From Nostoc sp. NMS7 (GTDB taxonomy: Bacteria; Cyanobacteriota; Cyanobacteriia; Cyanobacteriales; Nostocaceae): a DNA stretch of 64,000 nucleotides. The notes beneath the pieces are model-generated. The model made no database searches. It saw nothing but the letters and a program-made list of their open reading frames with translations, and was not told the DNA's origin. The position numbers were made by a program, and so were the translations under genes. Positions 37,554 to 47,419 of the stretch are shown in pieces (position 1 is the stretch's first letter; every line of letters begins with the position of its first letter). The DNA lies in assembly GCF_017115085.1 (NCBI RefSeq), contig NZ_JABXKJ010000148.1, positions 1-64,000 of the forward strand. Direction: 5' to 3'.

Positions 37554-39014
37554 ATGAAACAAAAAGAGACGATATTTGTTATTCCGACTCATCGATTGAG
37601 AGATGTAGCACAGACCATCGAAAAATATGATGAGAATTTCTGGGCAAATGGTCATGCTTTAAAAATTATTGTATTTGATGATTCCAGCATTGCCAACCAC
37701 GAGAAATATTACCCAATTTTAGAACAGACTAAGACTGTCAATGACCTGTTTTATGTCGGACCCCAACAGAAAGAGGAATTTATTACATTTTTAAATGAAA
37801 GACTGCGCGATAAGAAACTAGAATCATTAGTCAAAAACTTATTCCGACCTAGTTATGGAGGAAATCGCAACTTCACACTGATGTATACCCTTGGTCATTT
37901 AATGGTTAGTGCAGATGACGATATGCGACCAGATGCATTAATTGAAACTAGCCCAGAATCTTTAACAGGCGATGAAATATGTCGAGGTAAATTAATCAAG
38001 TCAAATCAGCAAGGCGGCTACATCCATAAATCTTTTGACTTACTCACAGCTTTTAGTGATGTTCTAGGTCAAAAAGCCTGCCATGTACCGGAAAACTTCG
38101 AGGCTGGAGAATTGGTTGTTGATACAGCAATGGATTTAGAAACCAATACGACTAAGGGTTACTTTCGGGAAAATAGTCTCTTATTACAACAGGGAAGAGT
38201 ATTGAATAATGCGATCGTCAAGATTGCCCAGACTTTTCGCACAGGAACTAATGATATCGATACACTTGATTTTATTCAAATGTATCTCAATGATGAAAAC
38301 CAAATAAGTCCAAATGACCTAAATGATTTTTATATTCTTACGAATTTTCGACCTGTTATTACTAACAAAAACTGGAGAATGGATTGTGGAGTCGCTGGAT
38401 ATGATAATCAGCTAGGTTTACCACCATTTTTTCCAACTAGGCTGAGGTTTGAAGATTATATTTACAGGATTTGGATACAGCAAGAGGGGATTGTGGCTGC
38501 ACACGTTGATGCTGTCCAAAACCATATAAGAAATAACTATATGCGTAATCCTCTGGCTAGTGAACTCTTTAATGAGGAAATATGTAGCCTGCTGAAAAAG
38601 AAGATTAAAAGCAGTGTTTATCATCTTGATGACCTGGGAATCAAGTTTGATTACTCTGGCGAGGTAACGTTGCTAGACTCGGAAGAAATCCTGGAAAAAA
38701 TCTCTGCTATCCACAGCCAAGTAGTCAAAGCTTCAATGTCTACCCAGAATGAAGAACGTAAGCAGTCCATGCAATTTTTTGCTGAGAACTTATCGAGAGC
38801 ATTTTATGGGTTTGAACCAGACTTTTTTCAGCAAAATGTTTCCAGAATTATCGATGATGTCATTAGCCAATTTCACGGTTCTCTAGAAATATGGCCAACT
38901 CTAGTGGAAATCTGTTACTTTTACAAAGATAAAAAAGATTTACCGCAAATCAGGGTTAAGAATAAGAAGGTAAAGTCTAGAAATGGCACAAAATCGAGCG
39001 AAATTATTGTATAA
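37554..39014 (+). CDS. GT-A-type glycosyltransferase-like protein
   Basis: A 486-residue protein with a nucleotide-sugar-transferase start (ETIFVIPTHRLRDVAQTIEK), IIVFDDSS near residue 42 and the metal motif LMVSADDDMRPDA near residue 121, the DxD of GT-A enzymes. RLRFEDYIYRIW near residue 300 could be the catalytic acid region. The C-terminal 150 residues are helical and unassigned. Acceptor and sugar cannot be read. A 66-nt relic of a closely related gene lies at 43412-43477 beside the peptide-export locus, hinting that the two belonged together. Confidence 0.72.
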   Translation: MKQKETIFVIPTHRLRDVAQTIEKYDENFWANGHALKIIVFDDSSIANHEKYYPILEQTKTVNDLFYVGPQQKEEFITFLNERLRDKKLESLVKNLFRPSYGGNRNFTLMYTLGHLMVSADDDMRPDALIETSPESLTGDEICRGKLIKSNQQGGYIHKSFDLLTAFSDVLGQKACHVPENFEAGELVVDTAMDLETNTTKGYFRENSLLLQQGRVLNNAIVKIAQTFRTGTNDIDTLDFIQMYLNDENQISPNDLNDFYILTNFRPVITNKNWRMDCGVAGYDNQLGLPPFFPTRLRFEDYIYRIWIQQEGIVAAHVDAVQNHIRNNYMRNPLASELFNEEICSLLKKKIKSSVYHLDDLGIKFDYSGEVTLLDSEEILEKISAIHSQVVKASMSTQNEERKQSMQFFAENLSRAFYGFEPDFFQQNVSRIIDDVISQFHGSLEIWPTLVEICYFYKDKKDLPQIRVKNKKVKSRNGTKSSEIIV

Positions 39015-39106
39015 ATGTGACCTTTGGCAAACAAGCCATCTGCAAGACTTTACGATTCTTCATCCCCAAAAATTTTCTTAGACATATAGCAATCCTATTT
39101 AATTCA

Positions 39107-39145
39107 GATCCCCGACTTCTTCAAGAAGTCGGGGATCTTGTTTCT
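39107..39145 (+). terminator. terminator hairpin after the glycosyltransferase gene
   Basis: GATCCCCGACTTCTT pairs with AAGAAGTCGGGGATC, then TTGTTTCTT. Same family as 7614 and 33381. The rest of 39015-39475 shows no gene. Confidence 0.75.
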
Positions 39146-39475
39146 TACGAATGATTCAGGATTGCCATAGCATACATTAAATAAAAAATAACGAATCACA
39201 GAGGAGCGGAGGACACCGAGAGAAGGAAGAAATGCTTAACTGAACTGTATTGCCTTATGTTAGGATATTTGACATACACTAGGAACAAGATTAACCAAAA
39301 AAATCTGGAAATAGTCATTGAGAAGTACCTGCAAAACCAGAATCAATAACTGCCAAGTGCATGACAGCATCATTTATTAACATAGATAGAACCAAAAAAA
39401 TTAAAGTAGCAGATAACTTATCTAGGTGCTATTCTAAGCGTAAAAACGTTCTATGTAGTAGTTAATTTAGTATGT

Positions 39476-41641
39476 ATGCAAACATTAATTATTGATAACT
39501 ATGACTCTTATACTTTTAATCTTTACCAGATGATTGCCGAGGTAAATGGGGAACTACCTCTGGTAATTCGTAATGATCAGCTTAACTGGGATGAATTGAA
39601 AAAAATTGCATTTGACAACATTGTGATTTCACCTGGCCCCGGTCGTCCAGAAAGGTCAGAAGATTTTGGAGTCTGCCGACAGATAATTGAGAATGTGAAT
39701 GTGCCTTTGCTGGGAGTTTGTCTGGGACATCAAGGACTTGGCTATCTACATGGTGGAAGAGTGATTCATGCACCGGAAGTTCGACACGGTAGACTCAGTA
39801 AAATTTATCATAATAATTCCAAATTATTCCAAGGCATTCCCAGTCAGTTTTCTGTGGTGCGCTATCACTCCTTGATAATTGCGGATGAATTACCTGAGTG
39901 CCTAGAAAAAATTGCTTGGACTGAGGAAGGATTGGTGATGGGATTGCGTCATCGACATCTACCTTTTTGGGGTGTGCAGTTTCACCCAGAGTCTATCTGT
40001 ACAGAATATGGACAAACATTACTAGAAAACTTTAGAGATATCACGCTGCAATTTATAGATAAATCGTCAAGAAGTTCAGAAAAGCGGTATTGGACTGGAT
40101 ATGGATTTATTGCTCCTCCTATTGATGAACCTTGCCAAGAAGAGGAAGAGAAGTTTGAAGTTCATAGCCGCAAACTGGATATTTGCCCGAACACAGAACA
40201 AATATTTGTCCATTTATTTCGGCAAGCAACAAATGCCTTTTGGTTGGACAGTAGCCGCGTGGAATCCGGTTTATCTCGCTTCTCGTTTATGGGCGATGGG
40301 AACGGGGAAAACAGCCTCTTGGTACGCTACCATACCCAAACCCAAGAACTGACGATCGCACATTCAGATTGTGTTACCTATCGCCGCGAAAGTATTTTCG
40401 AGTATCTCAAACGAGAAATTCACCTCCGAAGTTGCCAAGCTGATGATTTACCATTTGATTTTAACTGTGGATTTGTGGGCTATTTTGGCTATGAACTCAA
40501 GGCATCTGGATCGTCATTGGTACATTCTTCACCATTACCAGATGCAATTTTCTTATTTGCCGATCGCATGATTGCCATCGATCATCAAGAACAGTGTGTT
40601 TATTTGCTGCAATTAATCAAAAAAGGACAAACACAACAGTTAGAAACTTGGTTTGATACTATCCAACAACAACTCGAAACTCTGACTCCTCTTTCTCCCC
40701 TTGTACCTCAAGGAAATAGTCAGCCAGTCAAGTTTCATTTAAGTCGTACTTACCAGACTTACATTAATGATATTCACCATTGCTTAGAGGAAATTTATGA
40801 AGGGGAAACCTATCAAGTTTGCCTCACAAATCAGCTTTATACTGATATAACCCCCGATCCATTAACGTTCTACCGGACATTACGTAGGCTCAATCCAGCC
40901 CCCTATGCGGCATTTTTGCGCTTTGGTGAGATTGCGATCGCCTGCTCATCTCCAGAACGATTTCTGCGGATTGATCAGCAGGGTTGGGTAGAAACTAAGC
41001 CGATTAAGGGAACCCTGAGACGCGGAAAACTCCCTGAAGAAGATTTTATCCTCAAAGAACAGCTACGCAACAGCGAAAAAGATAGGGCTGAGAATCTGAT
41101 GATTGTCGATCTATTACGCAATGATTTGGGACGAGTTTGTGAAGTCGGTAGCATTCACGTACCGAAGTTAATGGATGTAGAAACCTATGCAACGATGCAT
41201 CAATTGGTAACAACTGTACGTGGGCATTTGCGGCCAGATTTAACAGCAATAGATTGCGTGCAGGCTTCATTTCCCGGAGGCTCGATGACAGGTGCGCCCA
41301 AACTCAGAACCATGCAAATTATTGATCGATTGGAACAAGAAGCGCGGGGAGTATATTCAGGAGCGATCGGCTTTTTGGGATTGAATGGTTCAGCCGATTT
41401 AAATATTGTGATTCGCACTGCTGTTCTGACTCCTAATCAAACTTCTATTGGTATTGGTGGCGGAATTGTGGCACTTTCCGAGCCGGAGATAGAGTTTCAA
41501 GAAACGCTGCTGAAAGCGGAAGCCTTAATTCATGCGATCGTTCTCACAATGCACGGGACATTTGAGCCAGACAGGTATGATATTGTAGGAGTAAAATCAA
41601 AGACTACGGATAGTTGTAAACCTATTGCAAAAATACTTTAA
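39476..41641 (+). CDS. pabB: aminodeoxychorismate synthase, fused PabA-PabB
   Basis: A 721-residue fusion. Residues 1-190 are a class I glutamine amidotransferase: DNYDSYTFNLYQ, SPGPGRP, nucleophile in LLGVCLGHQG, and GVQFHPES. Residues about 230-700 are the chorismate-binding domain, with ETKPIKGTLRRG, EDFILKEQL, ENLMIVDLLRNDLGRV and GGSMTGAPKLRTM. The Lys in PIKGT is characteristic of PabB, whereas TrpE has Ala there, so the product should be 4-amino-4-deoxychorismate for folate rather than anthranilate. All catalytic residues are present. No pabC lyase is adjacent. The fused form also occurs in pathways making p-aminobenzoate-derived metabolites. Confidence 0.88.
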   Translation: MQTLIIDNYDSYTFNLYQMIAEVNGELPLVIRNDQLNWDELKKIAFDNIVISPGPGRPERSEDFGVCRQIIENVNVPLLGVCLGHQGLGYLHGGRVIHAPEVRHGRLSKIYHNNSKLFQGIPSQFSVVRYHSLIIADELPECLEKIAWTEEGLVMGLRHRHLPFWGVQFHPESICTEYGQTLLENFRDITLQFIDKSSRSSEKRYWTGYGFIAPPIDEPCQEEEEKFEVHSRKLDICPNTEQIFVHLFRQATNAFWLDSSRVESGLSRFSFMGDGNGENSLLVRYHTQTQELTIAHSDCVTYRRESIFEYLKREIHLRSCQADDLPFDFNCGFVGYFGYELKASGSSLVHSSPLPDAIFLFADRMIAIDHQEQCVYLLQLIKKGQTQQLETWFDTIQQQLETLTPLSPLVPQGNSQPVKFHLSRTYQTYINDIHHCLEEIYEGETYQVCLTNQLYTDITPDPLTFYRTLRRLNPAPYAAFLRFGEIAIACSSPERFLRIDQQGWVETKPIKGTLRRGKLPEEDFILKEQLRNSEKDRAENLMIVDLLRNDLGRVCEVGSIHVPKLMDVETYATMHQLVTTVRGHLRPDLTAIDCVQASFPGGSMTGAPKLRTMQIIDRLEQEARGVYSGAIGFLGLNGSADLNIVIRTAVLTPNQTSIGIGGGIVALSEPEIEFQETLLKAEALIHAIVLTMHGTFEPDRYDIVGVKSKTTDSCKPIAKIL

Positions 41642-41761
41642 CCGCCAGTAACTTAAGTCACTGGCTAATAGCATACCTCATACCAATTTGAAAAAAGAAT
41701 GCGACACATGGTAAATGTTATAGAGAGGTAGCATCTAGGGTAGGGTGAGTAATAGTAGGGG

Positions 41762-42050
41762 TAACACATATCGATATCGAAGAAAGTGTCAAAGAACTCG
41801 AGGCGTTGGTACGTCAACAGAATAATGCACGACGTTAAAGTTCGGTTACAAGCGCTTTACATGATTAAAAATCAAGGTATGAGTGTGTGTGCGTAGCTTG
41901 CCGCCGTACCACTTCCCTACGGGACGCTGCGCGAACGTGGAAGCAAGCTACGCGAAGCGTCTCGTAGAGAAGGCATCGCTAAAATACTTGGGAAGCATCG
42001 AAGCACGGTGCAGCGGTGGCTAGCAGATTTCAGAGCGTATGGCAGACGTC
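41762..42050 (+). pseudogene. N-terminal relic of an IS630-like transposase split by a repeat
   Basis: Conceptual pieces in order are HIDIEESVKELEALVRQQNNA; after a frameshift KVRLQALYMIKNQGMSV; and, after an insertion, IAKILGKHRSTVQRWLADFR. Together they give the helix-turn-helix start of IS630-type transposases. A G/C-rich Nostoc repeat at about 41890-41975 separates the last two pieces. The catalytic domain is gone. Confidence 0.65.
41890..41975. repeat. palindromic Nostoc repeat inside the IS630 relic
   Basis: GCGTAGCTTGCC near the left and GGCAAGC-like AAGCAAGCTACGC near the right face each other around CCCTACGGGACGCTGCGCGAA. The same central words occur at 1370 and 47962. It interrupts the transposase frame. 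Confidence 0.6.
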
Positions 42051-42074
42051 GCGGTTTCACAGCAAGGAGTTTGA

Positions 42075-42638
42075 ATGAGGAAACTTATCGCAGACCTATT
42101 CGTGTCGCTTGACGGCTTTGCATCAGGTGCTGATGAGAAGGCGTACTTTGGATACGACGGCCCTGACCTCTCAAGCTGGATACAAAGGGAAATAAGCCAG
42201 CCACAGGTCATACTTATGGGACGCAACACATATGTGATTCTCGCTGGATATTCAGCCACAGCCACTGACTCGGCTAGTGTCCGAATGCGGGAGTTGCCCA
42301 AGTTAGTCTTTTCAAATTCTCTCGATGAGCTGCTCACTTGGAGTAACACCAAAGTGATTGCGGGCAACTTAGAGCAGCAGATTCGTCTACTCAAACAACA
42401 GACTGGAGATCCAATCCGTATCTTCGGTAGCCTTCAATTGGTAAAGGGCTTGATGCAACTTGGTCTCGTTGATCGGTTGCGACTACTGGTCTTCCCATTA
42501 ATTCTTGGAGATGCTGGACTGGAGCCAATATATGCCGGGTTTCAGAGAACTGCGCTCCATCTCGCCGAGACGCAAACTCTTGATTCGAGACTCATCCTCC
42601 TTGAGTACGAACCCGAAAATGATATCACTAGAGACTGA
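42075..42638 (+). CDS. RibD C-terminal/dihydrofolate-reductase-fold protein
   Basis: A 187-residue protein beginning KLIADLFVSLDGFASGADE, with QVILMGRNTYVIL near residue 45 and IRIFGSLQLVKGLMQLGLVDRLRLLVFPLILG near residue 116. This is the pattern of the RibD_C family with a DHFR-like fold that binds NADPH. The natural substrate of these stand-alone proteins is usually unknown. AAGGAG at 42063 sits 7 nt before ATG 42075. It lies between transposase and AraC debris. Confidence 0.85.
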   Translation: MRKLIADLFVSLDGFASGADEKAYFGYDGPDLSSWIQREISQPQVILMGRNTYVILAGYSATATDSASVRMRELPKLVFSNSLDELLTWSNTKVIAGNLEQQIRLLKQQTGDPIRIFGSLQLVKGLMQLGLVDRLRLLVFPLILGDAGLEPIYAGFQRTALHLAETQTLDSRLILLEYEPENDITRD

Positions 42639-42725
42639 TATAGATTCAGTGTCGAAGGAATTTTGTCACCGTGTTCAGGATCGCCTAACAAATCCCTTGC
42701 TTTGCATTTTATTTAATCCACGTTC

Positions 42726-43199
42726 CTAAGCGCGGAACTGGCTGGGTGAAACACCAAAATGGCGCTTGAAATGGCGGTTAAGGCGGCATTTGAGTAAATA
42801 CTGATGTGGTGTTAACCCGGTCGATTGTTTAAACAAACGGCTAAAGTAATAAGGACTCATCTGCACCATTTCAGCCATAATCATCAGGCTAGGATTCTGC
42901 GCCGAATGCTGGTGAATATATTCAGTCACTTGTCCTAATCGAGCCTGTGATAATCCATCAGAATAGCTTGCAATTTTGGGCTTTTGGGTCAAGTAGTGCT
43001 GTAGTAAATGAGCAGAAAGTGCAGTTGCCATTGACTCGGTGTAGAGGCGATCGCAGACATTCTCAGACTCAAGATTTACTTTTAGAGCAATCCCAATTTG
43101 ATAAATTAACGGGTCATTTAACTTGAACCAATTTTTGAAATGAATTCGTCGCTGGCAGCATCAAGTATTAACGGCTGTTCTGTAGTCATGATTCTTCTA
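42726..43199 (-). pseudogene. AraC-family regulator with two internal deletions
   Basis: The minus strand starts MTTEQPLILDAA at 43199, then, after a frame change, continues NWFKLNDPLIYQIGIALKVN into MATALSAHLLQHYLTQK and the first HTH half (MSPYYFSRLFKQSTGLTPHQY). After LLKCRLNRHF it jumps to KRHFGVSPSQFRA. Compared with the usual layout, most of the N-terminal ligand domain and the second helix-turn-helix are missing. A 101-codon frame remains open from 43031, but it could not bind DNA normally. Confidence 0.75.
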
Positions 43200-43411
43200 C
43201 TGGCTGTTGAAATCTTACCAAATTAAACAAATACTTGGGTTACAAATAGCACTCCTTCTTACCCATTGATATCTATCTGGAGTTAGGATTGTGCAACGTT
43301 TGCTCGCAAAAAATTCTCCGCATCCCTACTCACAACTCTGCGGAATAGCTTGATATCACAATACTCCAGACAGTTTTAAGTTGAGTCAATATTTAATTTC
43401 GCTAGATGTCT

Positions 43412-43477
43412 AATTATTTGCTAATAATTTACCCTGAGTATTTTATGGTTTTGAACCCGACTTTTTTCAGCAAAACG
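43412..43477 (+). pseudogene. 66-nt relic of a glycosyltransferase paralogue
   Basis: By eye, 55 of 66 bases match 38773-38838 inside the glycosyltransferase gene, including a 21-base exact block. The relic reads FYGFEPDFFQQN like the gene, with a stop upstream. It ends 7 bp before the hlyD stop, on the opposite strand. The remaining 43200-43411 spacer shows nothing else. Confidence 0.8.
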
Positions 43478-43483
43478 AAAACA

Positions 43484-44986
43484 TTAGAAATCTGCAATTA
43501 GTCGCGCCTTCCTGAGGAAGAATTGCAATACAGTCTCTTCACGGGAAATGATATCAACCTTACCCTCCATTCCTAATTGAATGTGACACTGATTTTTACC
43601 TTTACCTAAAATCAGATTTTCCGGTTCAATTGTCACTTCGTAGTAACTGCCAGCCGTTGGAGCTTGCCGACTAACAGACGTGTCATTAGATGAATTGCTA
43701 TTATTCTTTTGAGGAGTAATTGCATCTGGAGAAATCGCTTCGACTTTGCCCTTGAGCGTACCATAATCGGGGTAAGGACAAGCGCTGACCCGCATTTGGA
43801 CTTTTTGACCAATTTTTAACTTATTCTTATCTTCAGATGCCACTGCTGCTTTTAAAACCTGAGCGACATCGCTAGGAACAATTTGCACCACTTCCTCGCC
43901 AGCCCGGAGAGTTTGACCGGAGTTTCGGAGATTAAGTTGAGAAATAATCCCATCAGCAGTAGCTGTAATCGTGGTTTGACTTAAGTCGGTTTCTATTTGT
44001 TTAAGTTCGCTGGTATCCCGTTCTAGCTGTTTCTCAAGTTCAATTTTTTGTTTAACTAGGGCTTGGCGATCCTTTTCTAAAGTTGCTTTGTTGCTTTCTC
44101 CTGTGGCTTTTTCTTGGGCAATTCGCTCGGTAGCAATAGCAACACCAGCATTACTGGGGTTGAGCGCAGTTTTGGCACGTTCCCGTCTTGCTACAGTAGC
44201 GGATAGTGCTTGTTCTAAGCGTTCAATCGTTTGTTTTTGGGCTGCAACAACGCCTCTTTGCCCTTCCACTGATTGTTCTTGCTGTTTCACAAGCAGTTGG
44301 GCTTCTTCAAATTGGTCTCTAGATAGGGCACCAACTGCGGCTACGGTCTGATAACGGTTTTCTTTGGATGTAGCTGCACCCAAAGCTGCTTCGGAGGCAC
44401 GGAGATTTGCTTGTGCTGTTTTTAGCTGTTCCTTACCTACCTGCAATTCTCTTTGAGAAATTCTGATATTGGCATCAGCTTCTTCTAACTCGGAAACAGT
44501 AGTAATTTTTTTGTCTTGATATTCTCGGTAGCGACCGCTCAATTCGGCTTCGGCACCTGTAATAATCCGGTGAATGCGGTCGGTTTCGGCGCGAATCTGG
44601 CTGTTAAAGGCTTGAATCTGGGCATAGGTTTGCACCAGTTGTAATTTACCTTGTTGGATATTAGTTTGCAGTTGACTTTTTTTAGTTTGCAGACGGGAAT
44701 CGTCAATGGTTGCGATCGCATCTCCCTTTTTCACAACTTGATTTTGTTTGACATAAATCTGCATTACTTGACCTTCGGTTGTGGCTTGCACAACCCGCAA
44801 TTCACCGATGGGACGAACAACCGCCTGTCCTTTGACTGTGACTTTATATTTAGCGATCGCCGCAACCGGAATTGCTAAACTGAGAATGCCCAGGATAATC
44901 ATCCCACCAAAGGTAGTCCAACGACTAAGTGGTGGTAAAAATTCGTTTGTTTGAATTGGGGATACAAAATCTGTCTTGCTAACCAT
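43484..44986 (-). CDS. HlyD-family membrane fusion protein of a peptide exporter
   Basis: A 500-residue periplasmic adaptor. It has an N-terminal membrane helix near residue 30, a biotinyl-lipoyl-like domain (VVQATTEGQVMQIYVKQNQVVKKGD) near residue 85, a long coiled hairpin (about 105-330, rich in Gln/Glu/Lys), the returning half (TITATADGIISQLNLRNSGQ) and a C-terminal beta domain. It links an inner-membrane ABC exporter to an outer-membrane channel; no TolC gene is here. It lies 31 bp downstream of the peptidase-ABC gene in the same operon. Confidence 0.9.
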   Translation of the reverse strand: MVSKTDFVSPIQTNEFLPPLSRWTTFGGMIILGILSLAIPVAAIAKYKVTVKGQAVVRPIGELRVVQATTEGQVMQIYVKQNQVVKKGDAIATIDDSRLQTKKSQLQTNIQQGKLQLVQTYAQIQAFNSQIRAETDRIHRIITGAEAELSGRYREYQDKKITTVSELEEADANIRISQRELQVGKEQLKTAQANLRASEAALGAATSKENRYQTVAAVGALSRDQFEEAQLLVKQQEQSVEGQRGVVAAQKQTIERLEQALSATVARRERAKTALNPSNAGVAIATERIAQEKATGESNKATLEKDRQALVKQKIELEKQLERDTSELKQIETDLSQTTITATADGIISQLNLRNSGQTLRAGEEVVQIVPSDVAQVLKAAVASEDKNKLKIGQKVQMRVSACPYPDYGTLKGKVEAISPDAITPQKNNSNSSNDTSVSRQAPTAGSYYEVTIEPENLILGKGKNQCHIQLGMEGKVDIISREETVLQFFLRKARLIADF

Positions 44987-45017
44987 ACTTTAGTGCAGTA
45001 TTAAAGAAAAATATAAT

Positions 45018-47237
45018 TTAATTAATAGTAGCAGGCTTGTTGTTAAGGTAGGAACCAGAAGTTGCGATCGCTAAATCATTTTTTGATGTCACAATATCAT
45101 CTAAGAAATTTAAATGCTCGCCTTTGATTTGACGCAACTCTTCTGGTGTACCTTGAATTTGTAAGCGTCCTTGTTCAAGCATTACAATCCAATCGGCTCG
45201 CTGGATGACTTTTGGTCGGTGACTAATCATAATAGTAGTTTTACCCCGGCGATGATAAAGCAATTGATCTAAAACTTGTGCTTCGCTTACCGAGTCGAGG
45301 GCACTTGTCGATTCATCTAAAATCAGAATCGGGGGTTGAGTAACTATTGCCCTAGCGATGGCTAACCTTTGCCGTTGTCCCCCAGAAATATTCGCACCAA
45401 ATTCTCCTAAAATAGTTTGATATTTATCCGGTAGTTTGCTGATAAACTCATCTGCACCAGCAATCTGACAAGCTTCGACAATACTTTCAAAACTCATATC
45501 AGGATAGCTAAACCGGAAATTATCGATAATTGAACGACTCCAAAAATGTGGTTCTTGGGGAATTAACACTATTTGTTGTCGCAGACATTCTAAAGACAAG
45601 TCTTGCTGGTTGTAAAGACCATAACGAATATTACCGGACTGGCTTTTGTATAAACCAGTAATTAATTTCGCTAGGCTACTCTTCCCGCACCCAGATTTAC
45701 CAATTAAAGCAATTACTTGACTACCGCGAATAGTTAGGGAAAAATCTGACAAGAGATCAACTCTACCTGCATGATGGAAGTTGAGTTGAGTACAAGTAAT
45801 CTCTGCATCCCCAGGAATTTCTGCCCAAGGCTTTTTAAAATCATTTTCATCTTCTGGAGTAGCATCAATCACTTCTGTTAAGCGTTGAATGACTATTTGA
45901 GCGGTAATAAATTCATCAAGTAAGCCAATGGCAGAACTTAGAAAGCCGAGAAAGTTACCACTCAGTCCGTTATACGCAATTAATTGCCCGATACTTAGAG
46001 TCTGATTAATTACTAAGCTGCTACCTATCCAGAGGATGCCAATATTAATGAAAGTGGAAAGAACACCGACGATGGTACTGCTGTAAAGTCCTAATTTCAT
46101 CGTACTCCAAGCCAAGTTAGCCAGTCGACCGTAATTCGCCTGGTACTCTTCCCAAGCTTGGGGTGTGGCTTGAGTAGTTTTTAAGACTTGGACACCACGA
46201 AAGGTTTCCACCAGAAAGCCTTGATTTTCTGTACCCGAAACAATCATATTCCGGGTTTTCTGGCGGATAGCTGGTAAAAACAGCAAACTAACAGCCGTAA
46301 TCACCAGAAAAGCGGCGATGGAAGCGAGAGTCAGTTCCCAGCTGTAGAACAGCATTAAAGCTAAGGAAACTAAAGCAATAAAAAATTGGCTGGGTAAACC
46401 GAGGACAATTTGAGAAACAAGATTATTGATGGCATGAACATCAGAAATCCGGCTAACAACTTCTCCACTGCGTCGGGCTTCAAAGTACGAAAGAGGCAAA
46501 TGTAAGAGTTTGCGTCCATATTCCAGAATTAGCCCTAATTGTAATCTTTGCCCAAAGTGACCAATTAGATGAGATTGCACTAAACCAATCACACTTCTAA
46601 TCAGGTTCATGGTTATCACCCCAATTGCTACAGTCGTTAGCAGTTGGGTATCTCCTCGCACTAACACATCATCCGTCAGCAGTTGCATCATAAACGGAGT
46701 CGCCAAAGAAAGAATTCCAATGGCGATGTTGATCGCGATCGCTTGGGCAATAATAAAACGATAGGGGTAAATTCTTTGGATATAACGCCCAATACCAGCG
46801 ATTTTATCAGACTCTTGGTGATAAAAGCGACTGTCATCAGGACTCAGAAGTAACATCACGCCATTACCCCAACCCGCCATTAACTCTTGTAGCGTCAGAT
46901 AGCGAATGCCAAGACCAGGGTCGACAATTACGTATTTTTTGCCTTTTTGACCGTATAACACTACCCAGTGGTTGCCTTTCCAGTGAATAATCGCTGGTAG
47001 GCAGATTTGGTGTAATTGTTCGATGAGTTGGGGAGTAGCTTTGACTTGGCGGGCATTAAATCCCAGTGTTTCCGCTCCCCGCTTCAAGCCCAATAAGGAC
47101 GTACCTCGTGAACCGGTACTTACTGCTTCTCGGACGCGGTTGAGGGTAAAGGTGCGTCCGTAATGTTTGGCGATTGTGGCAATGCAAGCAGCACCACAGT
47201 CTTCTTCACTTTGTTGAAGAACAATCTGGTATTTCAT
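45018..47237 (-). CDS. C39-peptidase-containing ABC exporter
   Basis: A 739-residue transporter. Residues 1-140 are a C39 cysteine protease that trims double-glycine leaders: QSEEDCGAAC with catalytic Cys14, His in HWKGNHWVVLYG and Asp in IVDPG. Six membrane helices follow (about 160-440). The ATPase domain has LIGKSGCGKSSLAKL (Walker A), ISGGQRQRLAIARAI (signature) and ILILDESTSALD (Walker B), then the H-loop MISHRP. ATG 47237 is preferred over an upstream TTG at 47249. Substrates are very likely the two precursors encoded just upstream in the operon. Confidence 0.93.
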   Translation of the reverse strand: MKYQIVLQQSEEDCGAACIATIAKHYGRTFTLNRVREAVSTGSRGTSLLGLKRGAETLGFNARQVKATPQLIEQLHQICLPAIIHWKGNHWVVLYGQKGKKYVIVDPGLGIRYLTLQELMAGWGNGVMLLLSPDDSRFYHQESDKIAGIGRYIQRIYPYRFIIAQAIAINIAIGILSLATPFMMQLLTDDVLVRGDTQLLTTVAIGVITMNLIRSVIGLVQSHLIGHFGQRLQLGLILEYGRKLLHLPLSYFEARRSGEVVSRISDVHAINNLVSQIVLGLPSQFFIALVSLALMLFYSWELTLASIAAFLVITAVSLLFLPAIRQKTRNMIVSGTENQGFLVETFRGVQVLKTTQATPQAWEEYQANYGRLANLAWSTMKLGLYSSTIVGVLSTFINIGILWIGSSLVINQTLSIGQLIAYNGLSGNFLGFLSSAIGLLDEFITAQIVIQRLTEVIDATPEDENDFKKPWAEIPGDAEITCTQLNFHHAGRVDLLSDFSLTIRGSQVIALIGKSGCGKSSLAKLITGLYKSQSGNIRYGLYNQQDLSLECLRQQIVLIPQEPHFWSRSIIDNFRFSYPDMSFESIVEACQIAGADEFISKLPDKYQTILGEFGANISGGQRQRLAIARAIVTQPPILILDESTSALDSVSEAQVLDQLLYHRRGKTTIMISHRPKVIQRADWIVMLEQGRLQIQGTPEELRQIKGEHLNFLDDIVTSKNDLAIATSGSYLNNKPATIN

Positions 47238-47262
47238 TTTCAAGTGCAATTATTGGGGAGAA

Positions 47263-47294
47263 AATTAAGTCGGGTCAAATGACCCGACTTAATT
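47263..47294. terminator. perfect inverted repeat downstream of precursor gene 1
   Basis: AATTAAGTCGGGTCA is followed by TGACCCGACTTAATT around AA. It lies between precursor 1 and the exporter gene; it may partly terminate transcription so that precursors are made in excess. A copy is at 48483-48514. Confidence 0.6.
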
Positions 47295-47419
47295 GAGCCT
47301 TTGGCTTGTCAGTTCAGACTTTTGACAGCTTGGCTGACGCGCTAAAAAGTCATTGCGCTTGCCTCGTAACCCATTTGCAATCTGTTTGAGAGATTCAAAA
47401 CAGTAAATCTGCTTCAAAT

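Noticed and set aside
39476-41641. Anthranilate synthase (TrpG-TrpE fusion).
   Set aside because: The PIKGT motif has Lys where TrpE has Ala, which favours aminodeoxychorismate synthase.
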